From Pseudoxanthomonas sp. PXM01 (GTDB lineage: Bacteria > Pseudomonadota > Gammaproteobacteria > Xanthomonadales > Xanthomonadaceae): a stretch of 64,000 nucleotides of DNA. The translations under genes and the position numbers were made by a program. How positions within the stretch are numbered: position 1 is the stretch's first letter; every line of letters begins with the position of its first letter. Below the pieces are notes generated by a model. That model searched no databases and was not told where the DNA came from. It saw only the letters and a list, made by a program, of their open reading frames with translations. Positions 48,228 through 56,607 of the stretch are shown piece by piece. The stretch lies in contig NZ_JACVAJ010000001.1 in assembly GCF_014851815.1 (NCBI RefSeq), forward strand, positions 930,001 to 994,000, written 5' to 3'.

Positions 48228-51062
48228 ATGTCAGTTCGCAAGAAGACCGCGCTACAACGCAGCCGCCTCGCCGCCGCCCTGGTCGCTGCGCTGTTCGTTC
48301 CTGTCATCGGCACGGCCACTGCCCAGGAAGCGCAGGATGAGGACGATGACACCCCGACTTCGCAGACAGCCACGCTCGACAAGGTGACCGTCACCGGCTC
48401 GCGCATCAAGCGCGCGGAAGTCGAGGGTCCTGCGCCCGTCACCGTGATCACGGCCGCCGAGATCGAGCGCGAAGGCTTCGCCACCGTCTATGACGCGCTG
48501 AACTCGCTCACCCAGAACACCGCATCGATCCAGAACGAACTGAACCAGAACGGATTCACTCCCAACGCGAGCTTCCTCAATCTCCGCGGTCTCGGCCCGG
48601 GTTACCAACTCATCCTGATCAACGGCCGCCGCGCAGCCGACTATCCCCTTCCGTACAACTCCCAATCCAATGCGGTGAACCTGGCCAACATCCCGGCCGC
48701 CGCACTGGAACGCGTCGAAGTCCTGACCGGCGGCGCATCGGCGATCTACGGTTCCGACGCTGTGGCCGGCGTCGTCAACCTGATCATGAAGACGAACTAC
48801 GAGGGCGATCAGTTCAGCTTGCGCGCCGGCACGACCACGCAGGGCGGCGGAGATTCGGGGCGCTTCCAATGGATCGGCGGCAAGACCGGCGACAACTGGA
48901 GCGTCATCTACGCATTCGAAGCCGTCGAGCGCGAGGCGATCTTCGCATCGCAGCGCAAGTTCATGGACTCCTACTTCGACGAGCCCGGCGTGAATCCGGA
49001 TGACGTCAATGCGGTCGAAGGCCTGCTTGTATTCGACATCGCCAACAGCAACCGTGTCTTCCCGGACGGAGGCGAAGCAACCTGCGCCCGGTTCAGCGAG
49101 TTCCAAGCGTATTATTTCGAAACCTCATCGGTGTACACCGGGCCGCGCTGCGGCTACTTCGGCTACCCCGCAACCCAAGCGATCCGGAACTCCGACAGCA
49201 ACCAGTCCGGCTATCTGTACGGTACTTTCGACTTCGACGGCGGATTGCAGGGCTGGGCGCAGCTGAGCGCGTCACGCTCAAAGGCCACCTTCGCAAGTGC
49301 CACACAGTTCTGGTCCAGCTCCGATTTCTTCGACCCGAACCTGGAGTCGGATTTCACCGGTCCCGGCGGCGGTGCCTTCGTCAATCTGCAGCGCATCTTC
49401 ACGCCTGCTGAAGTCGGCGGCGCAGGCGCGCAGAACGCGACATCCGACGAGCGCGCCTTCGACGTCGCGTTCGGACTGCGCGGCACCATGCTCTCGGATC
49501 GCTTCGACTGGGATGCGACGGTGTCCCGCGCGGAGTACAAAATCGAATCGCGGCGCCCGCGCTTTCTGGCCAACAGGCTCACCGAGTATTTCCTGGGCGA
49601 GCAGCAGGGCTTCGACCCGTACTTCGATGCCTACCCGGTATACGAGCTGAATCAGGCACGCTTCTTCAACCCGATCGATGCCGCGACGTTCCAGTCGTTG
49701 AACACCACGCTGATCGGCAAGGCCGAATCCGACGTTACCCAGGCGAACTTCACCGTTTCAGGCGACCTGTTCGAACTGCCAGCGGGTGCATTCGGCGCCG
49801 CAGCCGTCATCGAAGCGGCCCGCCAGAGCTATGAACTGACGCCCGATCCGCGCACGTTGCCTGGCTACACCGGCAACGAACCCATCTACAACTATTCCGA
49901 TACGGGCGGCGGTGGCGAGCGTGACCGTTACGCGCTGGGCCTGGAGTTCAGCATTCCGATTCTCGACAGCCTGAAGGCGAGCGTGGCCGGCCGCTACGAC
50001 AAGTACGACGACGTCACCAACGTGGATGATGCGGTCACCTGGCAGGTCGGCCTCGAATGGCGGCCTGTCGAAAGCCTGCTGTTCCGTGGCAGCCATGGCA
50101 CGAGCTTCCGCGCCCCCGACATGCACTATGTGTATGCGGGCGAGTCGGGCTTCTTCACTTCGATCGTCGACGAGTACCGCTGCCGGCGCGATGGCTTGAA
50201 TCCGCAGGGCACCGCCTGCTCGAGCGACGCCGACTACAACTACCAGGTGCAGGGCATCCGTCGCGGCAGCACCGATCTGGAGGAAGAGGAAGGCAAGTCC
50301 ACCACGTTCGGCGTGGTTTGGGACATCACCGACCAGATGTCGATCAGCGCGGACTGGTACGACATCGAACTCACCGGCGGTGTGGATGACATCTTCACGT
50401 CCTACCTGTTCCGCGAAGAGGCGTCCTGCCTGCTGGGCACCGACCGCGCCGGCAACAGCGTCGATCAGAACTCCGCAGCCTGCCAGTTCTTCACAGGGCT
50501 GGTGACCCGTACCGATTCGCCTTTCCGCGACAACCAAGTGGACGAGTACAGGTCCTTCCCGGTCAACCAGTCGCTTAGCCGTACCAGCGGCATCGACGTG
50601 AACTTCAAGTACGGGCTCGATACGGACCGTCTGGGCGATTTCGATTTCGACCTCGCCTGGACTCACGTCCTCAAGAAGGAAATCGAGCTGTTCCCCGGCG
50701 ACGGCATCATCGATGACCGTGACGATCTGGTGAACCAGCGCACCTTGAACTTCCGTAGCCGTTTCAACTGGAGCGCTAGCTGGCAGTTGGACGACTGGGC
50801 CGCCAACGTCAATGGCTACCGTCTGGGCTCCCTGCCCCTCGGCGATCCCGACAAGGGCCGCGGCGGCAGCTTCGTGATCTGGAATGCCGGTGTGTCGAAG
50901 GAGATCACGGAGAAGGCGACGGTGTCGTTCCAGGTCCAGAACCTGCTCGACAAGAAGCCGTTGTTCGATGAGGACCTGGCGTATCCCTTCTTCTGGAGCA
51001 CGTACTACTCCGGCGTCATCGGCCGCGAGGTCTTCCTCCAGTTCAGCTACAAGCTGCGCTGA
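48228..51062 (+). CDS. TonB-dependent outer membrane receptor (paralogue 2)
   Basis: A 944-residue paralogue of the preceding receptor, beginning with the same 11 bases of coding sequence (ATGTCAGTTCG). It has a signal peptide (residues 1-34), a TonB-box-like LDKVTVTGSR near 48-57, a plug with the YGSDAVAGVVNLI segment and a barrel. It shares the Cys pairs 286/308, 652/664 and 734/752 in matching loops. It ends FSYKLR rather than the terminal Phe most outer membrane barrels have. The N-terminal half is more alike between the two than the surface loops, as expected for duplicates with different ligands. Confidence 0.92.
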   Translation: MSVRKKTALQRSRLAAALVAALFVPVIGTATAQEAQDEDDDTPTSQTATLDKVTVTGSRIKRAEVEGPAPVTVITAAEIEREGFATVYDALNSLTQNTASIQNELNQNGFTPNASFLNLRGLGPGYQLILINGRRAADYPLPYNSQSNAVNLANIPAAALERVEVLTGGASAIYGSDAVAGVVNLIMKTNYEGDQFSLRAGTTTQGGGDSGRFQWIGGKTGDNWSVIYAFEAVEREAIFASQRKFMDSYFDEPGVNPDDVNAVEGLLVFDIANSNRVFPDGGEATCARFSEFQAYYFETSSVYTGPRCGYFGYPATQAIRNSDSNQSGYLYGTFDFDGGLQGWAQLSASRSKATFASATQFWSSSDFFDPNLESDFTGPGGGAFVNLQRIFTPAEVGGAGAQNATSDERAFDVAFGLRGTMLSDRFDWDATVSRAEYKIESRRPRFLANRLTEYFLGEQQGFDPYFDAYPVYELNQARFFNPIDAATFQSLNTTLIGKAESDVTQANFTVSGDLFELPAGAFGAAAVIEAARQSYELTPDPRTLPGYTGNEPIYNYSDTGGGGERDRYALGLEFSIPILDSLKASVAGRYDKYDDVTNVDDAVTWQVGLEWRPVESLLFRGSHGTSFRAPDMHYVYAGESGFFTSIVDEYRCRRDGLNPQGTACSSDADYNYQVQGIRRGSTDLEEEEGKSTTFGVVWDITDQMSISADWYDIELTGGVDDIFTSYLFREEASCLLGTDRAGNSVDQNSAACQFFTGLVTRTDSPFRDNQVDEYRSFPVNQSLSRTSGIDVNFKYGLDTDRLGDFDFDLAWTHVLKKEIELFPGDGIIDDRDDLVNQRTLNFRSRFNWSASWQLDDWAANVNGYRLGSLPLGDPDKGRGGSFVIWNAGVSKEITEKATVSFQVQNLLDKKPLFDEDLAYPFFWSTYYSGVIGREVFLQFSYKLR

Positions 51063-51085
51063 GGCCTGTTCCACGATGCGATGCG

Positions 51086-51115
51086 AAGGAGCCCGGGAAA
51101 CCGGGCTCCTTTTTT
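51086..51115 (+). terminator. Rho-independent terminator after receptor 2
   Basis: An 11-bp perfect stem AAGGAGCCCGG / CCGGGCTCCTT with a GAAA tetraloop, whose last pairs run into six T residues. It lies four bases before the stop of the convergent sulfotransferase gene. Confidence 0.92.
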
Positions 51116-51118
51116 GTA

Positions 51119-52729
51119 TCAGGCCCCTTGCGGTACGCTCACGCCTTCGGCATGGAGCAACGCAAGCAGAGGCTGAAGTTCCCGGCGGTAGCGGTGCCAC
51201 CGGCCCTGTGCGTCACCGTGCAACTTGCCCCGGACCTGCGCCGCGCTGGCAGTCGCGACCGGCGCGTCGTTGAGTTCGAACCGAAGGCATTGCGGCTGCC
51301 AATCGAGTCCGCAGAAGTCGAGGAGTCGGCGGGTCTGGCGCTCCTGATCCGCTATGAGGTCTTCGTAGTCGATCCAGAGGATGCGTTCGCCGAGAAGGCG
51401 CTCGAAATGCCGCATCAGTCGGTCGAATCGCACAAAGTACCGCCCCGTCTCCAGAAGATCGAACGAGTATCCGTGGTACGGCGACGCCGGAGAGAAGAGC
51501 TGGCGGAAGTTGGACAGGCAGGTGTCCATCGGATTGCGTCGCACCCCGATGATCCGCGCATCCGGAAGCGCGCGCGCGATCATCTCCAGATAGAGGAAGT
51601 TGTGCGGGTGCTTGTCGACGAACCGGGGGAAACTGCCGGTCAACGGCCTTGTACTGCCGATGTAGTCCGCACCAAGGGCCTCCCAGTCGATGGCCTTCGC
51701 TGCCATGACGGTATCCGCGTCGATCAGGCGTCGCGTCCGCGTGCCCCCCGCGCGCTTGACCAGCGACGGGAAGTTGAGCACCTCGCCGATGGACTGGACG
51801 GACGCATGACTCGAGAGGATGCGATCGACCAGCGTCGTGCCGGAGCGGGGCATGCCGATGACGAAGATGGGCTCACCGCTCTGATGTCCGGTCGTCCCAT
51901 CCACGCGACCGGACTCGACCTCAAGGGCATCGAAGCAGGCGTGGTCGACGTTCGTCCCGAAGCGCACGAGCGCCTTACCCTCCCGTTTTCCCGCACTGAA
52001 ATGATGGAAGGCGCCCGGGTGATTGCCGACATCCTCGTATTCCTTTCCCAGTGCCAGATGCATGTACATTCTGTCTGCAGGATCACGGATCCGGTCGAGA
52101 CTCGATGTAAGGCGATCGATATGGTTCACCTCCGCCGTCCACTTCCTCAGTTGCGCAAGGCCAAGATGTGCCTGCGCGTGAGTGGGTTCGCGGGCGATGA
52201 CCTGCAGGTAGGCTGCCTCGGCCGCATCCAAGTCGCCGTTGAACAACGACGTGGTCGCGTGGTTGAAGACGTTGCGCGTGTCTGCCGGCAAGAGCTCGAG
52301 TGCCCTGCCACTCAGGCGGCTCGCGGATTCGTAGGCATTGGCCCTGGCGAAGATCGCCGAGAGCTGCTGACAGATCGCACCATTGTTCCATGCCAGGGGC
52401 ACGGCTTCATGCGCAAGTATCAGTGCCTGCTGGGGAGAGTGGGCCTGCGAGATGACACGTGCAGCCTGGAGGATGAAGTCGACGTCACCCGGTTTGAGGT
52501 CCATGGCAGCCTGCGAATGGGCAAGCGCCTCGTCCAGAGCGCCGGTCGCCAAGGCGGCAACGGAGAGCAGGTGATGGACATGCGGCAGCGAGGGATTCGC
52601 AGCTACCAGCGCCCTCAGGACGGGTAACGCGCGCTGCCAGTCCCCCCTGTTCGATGCCTCGATCGCGACGAGGTACTGGCGGGCAGCCCACGTTCTTGCC
52701 GCTCCGGCCGAGTCGGTGGTTTCGGACAT
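51119..52729 (-). CDS. Tetratricopeptide-repeat sulfotransferase
   Basis: A 536-residue protein with an N-terminal TPR array (residues ~20-230) fused to a PAPS-dependent sulfotransferase domain. The 5'-phosphosulfate loop GMPRSGTT is at 292-299, and the 3'-phosphate motif with RRNPMDTCLSN near 395-405; both look intact. No signal peptide, so it acts in the cytoplasm. Start ATG at 52729 is my choice; an ATG at 52747 is in frame. It opposes the receptors and the S9 peptidase gene. Substrate is unknown: candidates are a peptide, protein tyrosine or small molecule. Confidence 0.85.
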   Translation of the reverse strand: MSETTDSAGAARTWAARQYLVAIEASNRGDWQRALPVLRALVAANPSLPHVHHLLSVAALATGALDEALAHSQAAMDLKPGDVDFILQAARVISQAHSPQQALILAHEAVPLAWNNGAICQQLSAIFARANAYESASRLSGRALELLPADTRNVFNHATTSLFNGDLDAAEAAYLQVIAREPTHAQAHLGLAQLRKWTAEVNHIDRLTSSLDRIRDPADRMYMHLALGKEYEDVGNHPGAFHHFSAGKREGKALVRFGTNVDHACFDALEVESGRVDGTTGHQSGEPIFVIGMPRSGTTLVDRILSSHASVQSIGEVLNFPSLVKRAGGTRTRRLIDADTVMAAKAIDWEALGADYIGSTRPLTGSFPRFVDKHPHNFLYLEMIARALPDARIIGVRRNPMDTCLSNFRQLFSPASPYHGYSFDLLETGRYFVRFDRLMRHFERLLGERILWIDYEDLIADQERQTRRLLDFCGLDWQPQCLRFELNDAPVATASAAQVRGKLHGDAQGRWHRYRRELQPLLALLHAEGVSVPQGA

Positions 52730-52865
52730 GGGATAGGCGGCCAACATCCAAGGACGTGTAAGTCGTCATCTTACAGTTCCCGCATACCGCGTGGCGCCGC
52801 TGATACGCCATCAGCGCCCGGCACCCGGCATGTGCGGATGAGCTGTCAAGGCCCTAAATTTTCCT

Positions 52866-52902
52866 GTTAAAGTCGGTATCCAGTCACGCCCCACGGGGCG
52901 TG
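52866..52902 (+). promoter_or_regulatory. Leader element and hairpin upstream of the S9 peptidase gene
   Basis: GTTAAAGTCG at 52866-52875 with AGTCACG at 52882-52888 echoes GTTAATGTCGAGTCACG before receptor 2. It is followed by a perfect inverted repeat CACGCCC-CACG-GGGCGTG (52885-52902), a 7-bp stem with four-base loop, in the presumed 5' leader of the gene about 70 bases before the ATG. Confidence 0.45.
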
Positions 52903-52970
52903 CCGCGACGGTCGGAAATCACTGTCGCCGGGCAATTTCATTCGGGGCGATTCCTAAATTCGGGGGACTA

Positions 52971-54974
52971 ATGAAGAATTCCTTACTTGCGACATCGATG
53001 CTTGCGGTGGCGAGCGTGCTGGCAGTGCCTGGGCATGCGGCACCGTCCCCTCAGCCAATCGTCGATTTCGTAAGCCATGCGGCCTACAGTACGGTCAAGA
53101 TCTCGCCGAATGGCGAGTACTTGGCGATGACCGTGGACAAGGGTGAGCAGGATGTGCTCGCGGTGCTCCGCACCAGCGACCTTTCACTCGTCAAAGTGAA
53201 CCAGCTTCCAGACCAGAAGAGCGTGGGCAGCTTCTACTGGGTCAGTCCCACCCGGCTGATGTTCAACTCGGTCAAGAAACTTGGCGGCTACGCCCAGCCG
53301 TTCAACACTGGTGAGTGGTTTGCGGTCAACGCCGACGGCAGCCAGGCGCGCCCGCTCATCTTCTACGGCACCCGCGACGCGACGCAGCGCGGCAAGACCG
53401 TCAGCACCGAAAGATTCTCGCTGCTCGATACACTGAAGGACGACGACCAGTACGTCATCATGTCCGCCATCACGCCACGCTCCTCCGAAGGCGTCGGAAC
53501 CGAAGTGTTCCGCATGGACACGCTCAGCGGACGTCGCGTCTCCATGGGCCGTGCTCCCAAGGAGAACTGCGGCATCGTGCTGGATGCGGCCAAGGAACCC
53601 CGGTTCGCGGTGTGTTCGTCCAGCCGCGACGAAGAGGGCGAGTACGACGAACGCACGGAATTGTACCGTCGTGACGGAAAGAGCTGGACGCTGGTCAATG
53701 CATCCAAGTCGGAGGGCAAGCACCTGTATGTCGTTCGGACATCGTCCAACGGCACCGTCTACGCCGAACAGGACGACGGCAAGGCACCCGCAGCCATTGG
53801 CACTTTGAATACCTCCTCCGGTGAGTTCACCCCCTTGTTCCAGGACAAGGTGGCCGAGGTCTCTGACTACATCTGGTCGACCGACGATGCCTCGCTGATC
53901 GGCGTGGTTACCGAGGCGGGGGCGCCCGCGGTGAAGCTCATCGACGAGAACCATCCGGATGCAGAAATCTACGGCTCCCTAGCGGGTGCCTTCGAGGGTC
54001 AGATGGTCGATCTGGCCAGCCACACACAGGATGGCAAGAAGATCATCGTCAGCGTCTATAGCGACAACAATCCGGGCGAGCTCTATCTTTATGATCGAGT
54101 CACCGGTAAGGCACGCTTCCTGATGCAGCGCAAGCCGCAACTGGACAAGAAAAAGATGGCCTCGGTGAAGCCCTTCAGCTTCACCTCGCAGGACGGCAAG
54201 CAGATCCACGGCTACCTCACGCTTCCGCAGGGCTCTACGGGCAAGAACTTGCCGCTGATCGTCAATCCGCATGGCGGCCCGATCGGTCCCCGCGACAACT
54301 GGGGCTTCAATTGGGAAACCCAACTGCTCGCCAGCCGCGGCTACGCGGTGCTCCAGGTCAATTACCGCGGTTCCGGCGGCTACGGCAAGGCTTTCCAGGA
54401 CGCCGGACACCAGCAGTGGGGTCAGGGCATCCAGAACGACATCATCGACGCGACGAAGTGGGCCATCAGCCATGGGTACGCCGACAAGGATCGCATCTGC
54501 ATCTATGGTGGCAGCTTCGGTGGGTACTCCTCGCTGATGGCGCCCATCCGCGCACCCGGACTGTTCAAGTGCACGTTCGGCTATGTCGGCGTCTACGACG
54601 TCGACATGATGTTCAAGAAGGGCGATATCCCGGAACGTGAATCCGGACAGCGCTACCTGCGCCGCACGCACGGGACGGACACGAAGTCCTGGGCCGAGAA
54701 CTCGCCCGCGCGCCGCGCTGCCGAAGTGAAGATTCCGGTCTATCTGGCTGCTGGTGCCCGTGACGTGCGCACGCCCCCGGAGCAGACGGAGTTGATGAAC
54801 AAGGCGCTGATCGCTGCAGGCAATCCGCCCGAGGGCATGATCATCCAGTCGGGTGAGATGCACGGCTTCTACGACGTCGAGAACCGGGTGAAGCTCTACA
54901 CCACCATGCTGGGCTTCTTCGCCCGCCATATCGGCGGACATGTCGAAGTGGGTGCGCCCGCGAAGGCCGATTGA
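52971..54974 (+). CDS. Secreted S9-family prolyl-oligopeptidase-like peptidase
   Basis: A 667-residue exported serine peptidase. A signal peptide (residues 1-23, GHAA) precedes a beta-propeller-like region (~30-390) and a C-terminal alpha/beta hydrolase domain. The triad is Ser515 (GGSFGGY), Asp598 (GARDVRTPP) and His631 (GEMHGFY), all intact. The oxyanion region is NPHGGPIG near 424. The gene has a GGGGGA ribosome-binding site. Periplasmic or surface location and the adjacent receptors suggest it trims imported peptides. A strong terminator follows. Confidence 0.92.
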   Translation: MKNSLLATSMLAVASVLAVPGHAAPSPQPIVDFVSHAAYSTVKISPNGEYLAMTVDKGEQDVLAVLRTSDLSLVKVNQLPDQKSVGSFYWVSPTRLMFNSVKKLGGYAQPFNTGEWFAVNADGSQARPLIFYGTRDATQRGKTVSTERFSLLDTLKDDDQYVIMSAITPRSSEGVGTEVFRMDTLSGRRVSMGRAPKENCGIVLDAAKEPRFAVCSSSRDEEGEYDERTELYRRDGKSWTLVNASKSEGKHLYVVRTSSNGTVYAEQDDGKAPAAIGTLNTSSGEFTPLFQDKVAEVSDYIWSTDDASLIGVVTEAGAPAVKLIDENHPDAEIYGSLAGAFEGQMVDLASHTQDGKKIIVSVYSDNNPGELYLYDRVTGKARFLMQRKPQLDKKKMASVKPFSFTSQDGKQIHGYLTLPQGSTGKNLPLIVNPHGGPIGPRDNWGFNWETQLLASRGYAVLQVNYRGSGGYGKAFQDAGHQQWGQGIQNDIIDATKWAISHGYADKDRICIYGGSFGGYSSLMAPIRAPGLFKCTFGYVGVYDVDMMFKKGDIPERESGQRYLRRTHGTDTKSWAENSPARRAAEVKIPVYLAAGARDVRTPPEQTELMNKALIAAGNPPEGMIIQSGEMHGFYDVENRVKLYTTMLGFFARHIGGHVEVGAPAKAD

Positions 54975-54993
54975 TCCACCCGCACACGGAAAT

Positions 54994-55019
54994 GGCCGGC
55001 TTCGGCCGGCCTTTTCTTT
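54994..55019 (+). terminator. Rho-independent terminator after the S9 peptidase gene
   Basis: Stem GGCCGGC / GCCGGCC with a stable TTCG tetraloop, followed by TTTTCTTT, twenty bases after the stop codon. Confidence 0.9.
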
Positions 55020-55126
55020 GGTACAACCGGGTCACGACACTCCCGCATGACTTCCGGTAGGTGCCATTTGCACCGCAAGGCCGCAGCATGGACGCGTCAC
55101 AACGAGCAGGAAGTCAAAGGAAGATG

Positions 55127-55939
55127 ATGAAGATCAAGTCTCGGCACTTCGTTCTTGCCGCCGCATTGCTGGCACCCTGCCTGGCATCTACCCAGGCATT
55201 CGGCGCCCCCCCACCGGACCCCACCGAAGATCGCCTGATGATGTCGGCAGGCTTCCTGACGTCGCATCCCGACCTTCGCTATCGCCTGCTCGGCCTCGAG
55301 GAGTTCAAAGCCACCCGCCATGAAGACGCGCTCCGCTTCTTCCAGCGCGCGTCCTACTACGGCGACAAGCCGTCCCAGGGCATGGTCGCCGAGATGTACT
55401 GGAGCGGCCAGGGCACTGCCAAGGACCCCGTGCTCGGCTACATCTGGATGGACCTGGCAGCCGAGCGCGGCTACGAAGGATTCCTGCTGCTCCGGGAACG
55501 CTACTGGCGACAACTGACGGAAGAGCAGCGCTCGCGTGCGCTCGAAGAAGGGCAGAACATCTACGCCAAGTACGGTGACGCGGCAGCGCAACCGCGCCTT
55601 GCCGGGGTGTTGCGGCGCGAGCGCCGCAACGTGACCGGCAGTCGCACCGGGTTCGCGGGCAACGTGAAGATCTACGTTCCAGGGCCTGGCGGATTCGAGC
55701 AGATCGATGGCACCAAGTTCTACGACGAGCGCTTCTGGGATCCCAAGCTGTACCAGGCGTGGCATGACAGCGTCTGGATGAAGCCTCGCGTAGGCCGCGT
55801 CAGCGTCGGCGAAGTCGAGCAGATCCAGCGGGACTCGCCCGGCTCCCGCATCCCCGCTACGGCACCCCGCGTCGATGCGGAGGAACCGCAGACGCCGGAA
55901 CGCGACGAGTCCGACCTCGGAACGCAGAAGGACGGCTGA
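55127..55939 (+). CDS. Exported Sel1-like repeat protein of unknown function
   Basis: A 270-residue exported protein. A signal peptide (residues ~1-25, AFGA) is followed by two Sel1/TPR-like helical repeats (ALRFFQRASYYGDKPSQGM, then YWSGQGTAKDPVLGYIWMDLA), about 60 residues of linker, and a Trp/Tyr-rich segment (FYDERFWDPKLYQAWHDSVW near 212-231). The tail is acidic. I chose ATG 55127 because AGGA lies five bases before it; ATG 55124 is adjacent. Function is unknown. It stands alone between the S9 terminator and the DUF2147 gene. Confidence 0.7.
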   Translation: MKIKSRHFVLAAALLAPCLASTQAFGAPPPDPTEDRLMMSAGFLTSHPDLRYRLLGLEEFKATRHEDALRFFQRASYYGDKPSQGMVAEMYWSGQGTAKDPVLGYIWMDLAAERGYEGFLLLRERYWRQLTEEQRSRALEEGQNIYAKYGDAAAQPRLAGVLRRERRNVTGSRTGFAGNVKIYVPGPGGFEQIDGTKFYDERFWDPKLYQAWHDSVWMKPRVGRVSVGEVEQIQRDSPGSRIPATAPRVDAEEPQTPERDESDLGTQKDG

Positions 55940-56042
55940 ACCACGCCCCCGCGACCCTTCCATACGCCAGCGGATGCGGTATAACAGCGTCATCCCGCCG
56001 GTCCTCGCCGGCGGGGCTGACCTACATCCCTGGGAGGGGAAC

Positions 56043-56483
56043 ATGCGCAAGACCCTGATGGCCGCGATGCTGGCCGCTCCGCTGATGGCCCTGTCGATGG
56101 TGGCATCTGCCGCCGATCCGGTGGTCGGTCGCTGGAAGACCATCGACAACGACACCGGCAAGCCGAAGTCGTTCGTCGAGATCACCCAGGCGGCCAACGG
56201 CACCATCACCGGCCGCATCGTCGAGCTGATCAACCCGAGCAAGCCGAACCCGACCTGCGACAAGTGCAAGGATGATCGCAGGAACAAGCCGATCACCGGC
56301 ATGGAGATCATCCGCGGCATGAAGGCCGAGGGCGGTGGCCAGTACGCCGGCGGCACCATCCTCAAGCCCGACGAGGGCAAGGTGTACAAGTCGAAGATGG
56401 AACTGCTCGAGGGCGGCAAGAAGCTGGAGGTGTCCGGCTGCATCGCCTTCATGTGCAAGTCGCAGACCTGGCTCCGCCAGTAA
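56043..56483 (+). CDS. DUF2147 family exported protein
   Basis: A 146-residue exported protein. A signal peptide (residues 1-23, ASAA) leads into DPVVGRWKTIDNDTGKPKSFVEI, the lipocalin-like opening of the DUF2147 family. Cys72 and Cys75 (TCDKCKDD) and two later Cys (GCIAFMCKSQTWLR) are a family pattern and may form disulfides. A strong GGGAGGGG ribosome-binding site precedes the ATG. Family function is unknown. A hairpin with little T-run follows. Confidence 0.85.
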   Translation: MRKTLMAAMLAAPLMALSMVASAADPVVGRWKTIDNDTGKPKSFVEITQAANGTITGRIVELINPSKPNPTCDKCKDDRRNKPITGMEIIRGMKAEGGGQYAGGTILKPDEGKVYKSKMELLEGGKKLEVSGCIAFMCKSQTWLRQ

Positions 56484-56510
56484 TTCCTGCGCAAGCCGCC
56501 ACGCCACACC

Positions 56511-56535
56511 ACGGGCCCGGCATCGCCGGGCCCGT
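56511..56535 (+). terminator. GC-rich hairpin between the DUF2147 gene and metG
   Basis: Arms ACGGGCCCGGC and GCCGGGCCCGT form an 11-bp perfect stem with a three-base loop. The following bases CGCGTTCTGG give no T-run, so termination is weak or Rho-assisted. Confidence 0.4.
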
Positions 56536-56572
56536 CGCGTTCTGGCCGCAGGAAAAGGCATTCACCCCGCCG

Positions 56573-56581
56573 TGCGATAAT
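56573..56581 (+). promoter_or_regulatory. Extended -10 promoter of metG
   Basis: TGCGATAAT is an extended -10 (TG-N-GATAAT) about 27 bases before the metG ATG. No -35 is obvious. The expected leader is about 20 nt. Confidence 0.5.
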
Positions 56582-56607
56582 CGCCGCCCCCCGTCTCGAA
56601 GCCCGTC

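Noticed and set aside
55001-55126. Short frame from 55061 as an N-terminal extension of the Sel1-like protein
   Set aside because: The extra residues have no signal-peptide character, whereas Met at 55127 starts a clean signal peptide behind AGGA.
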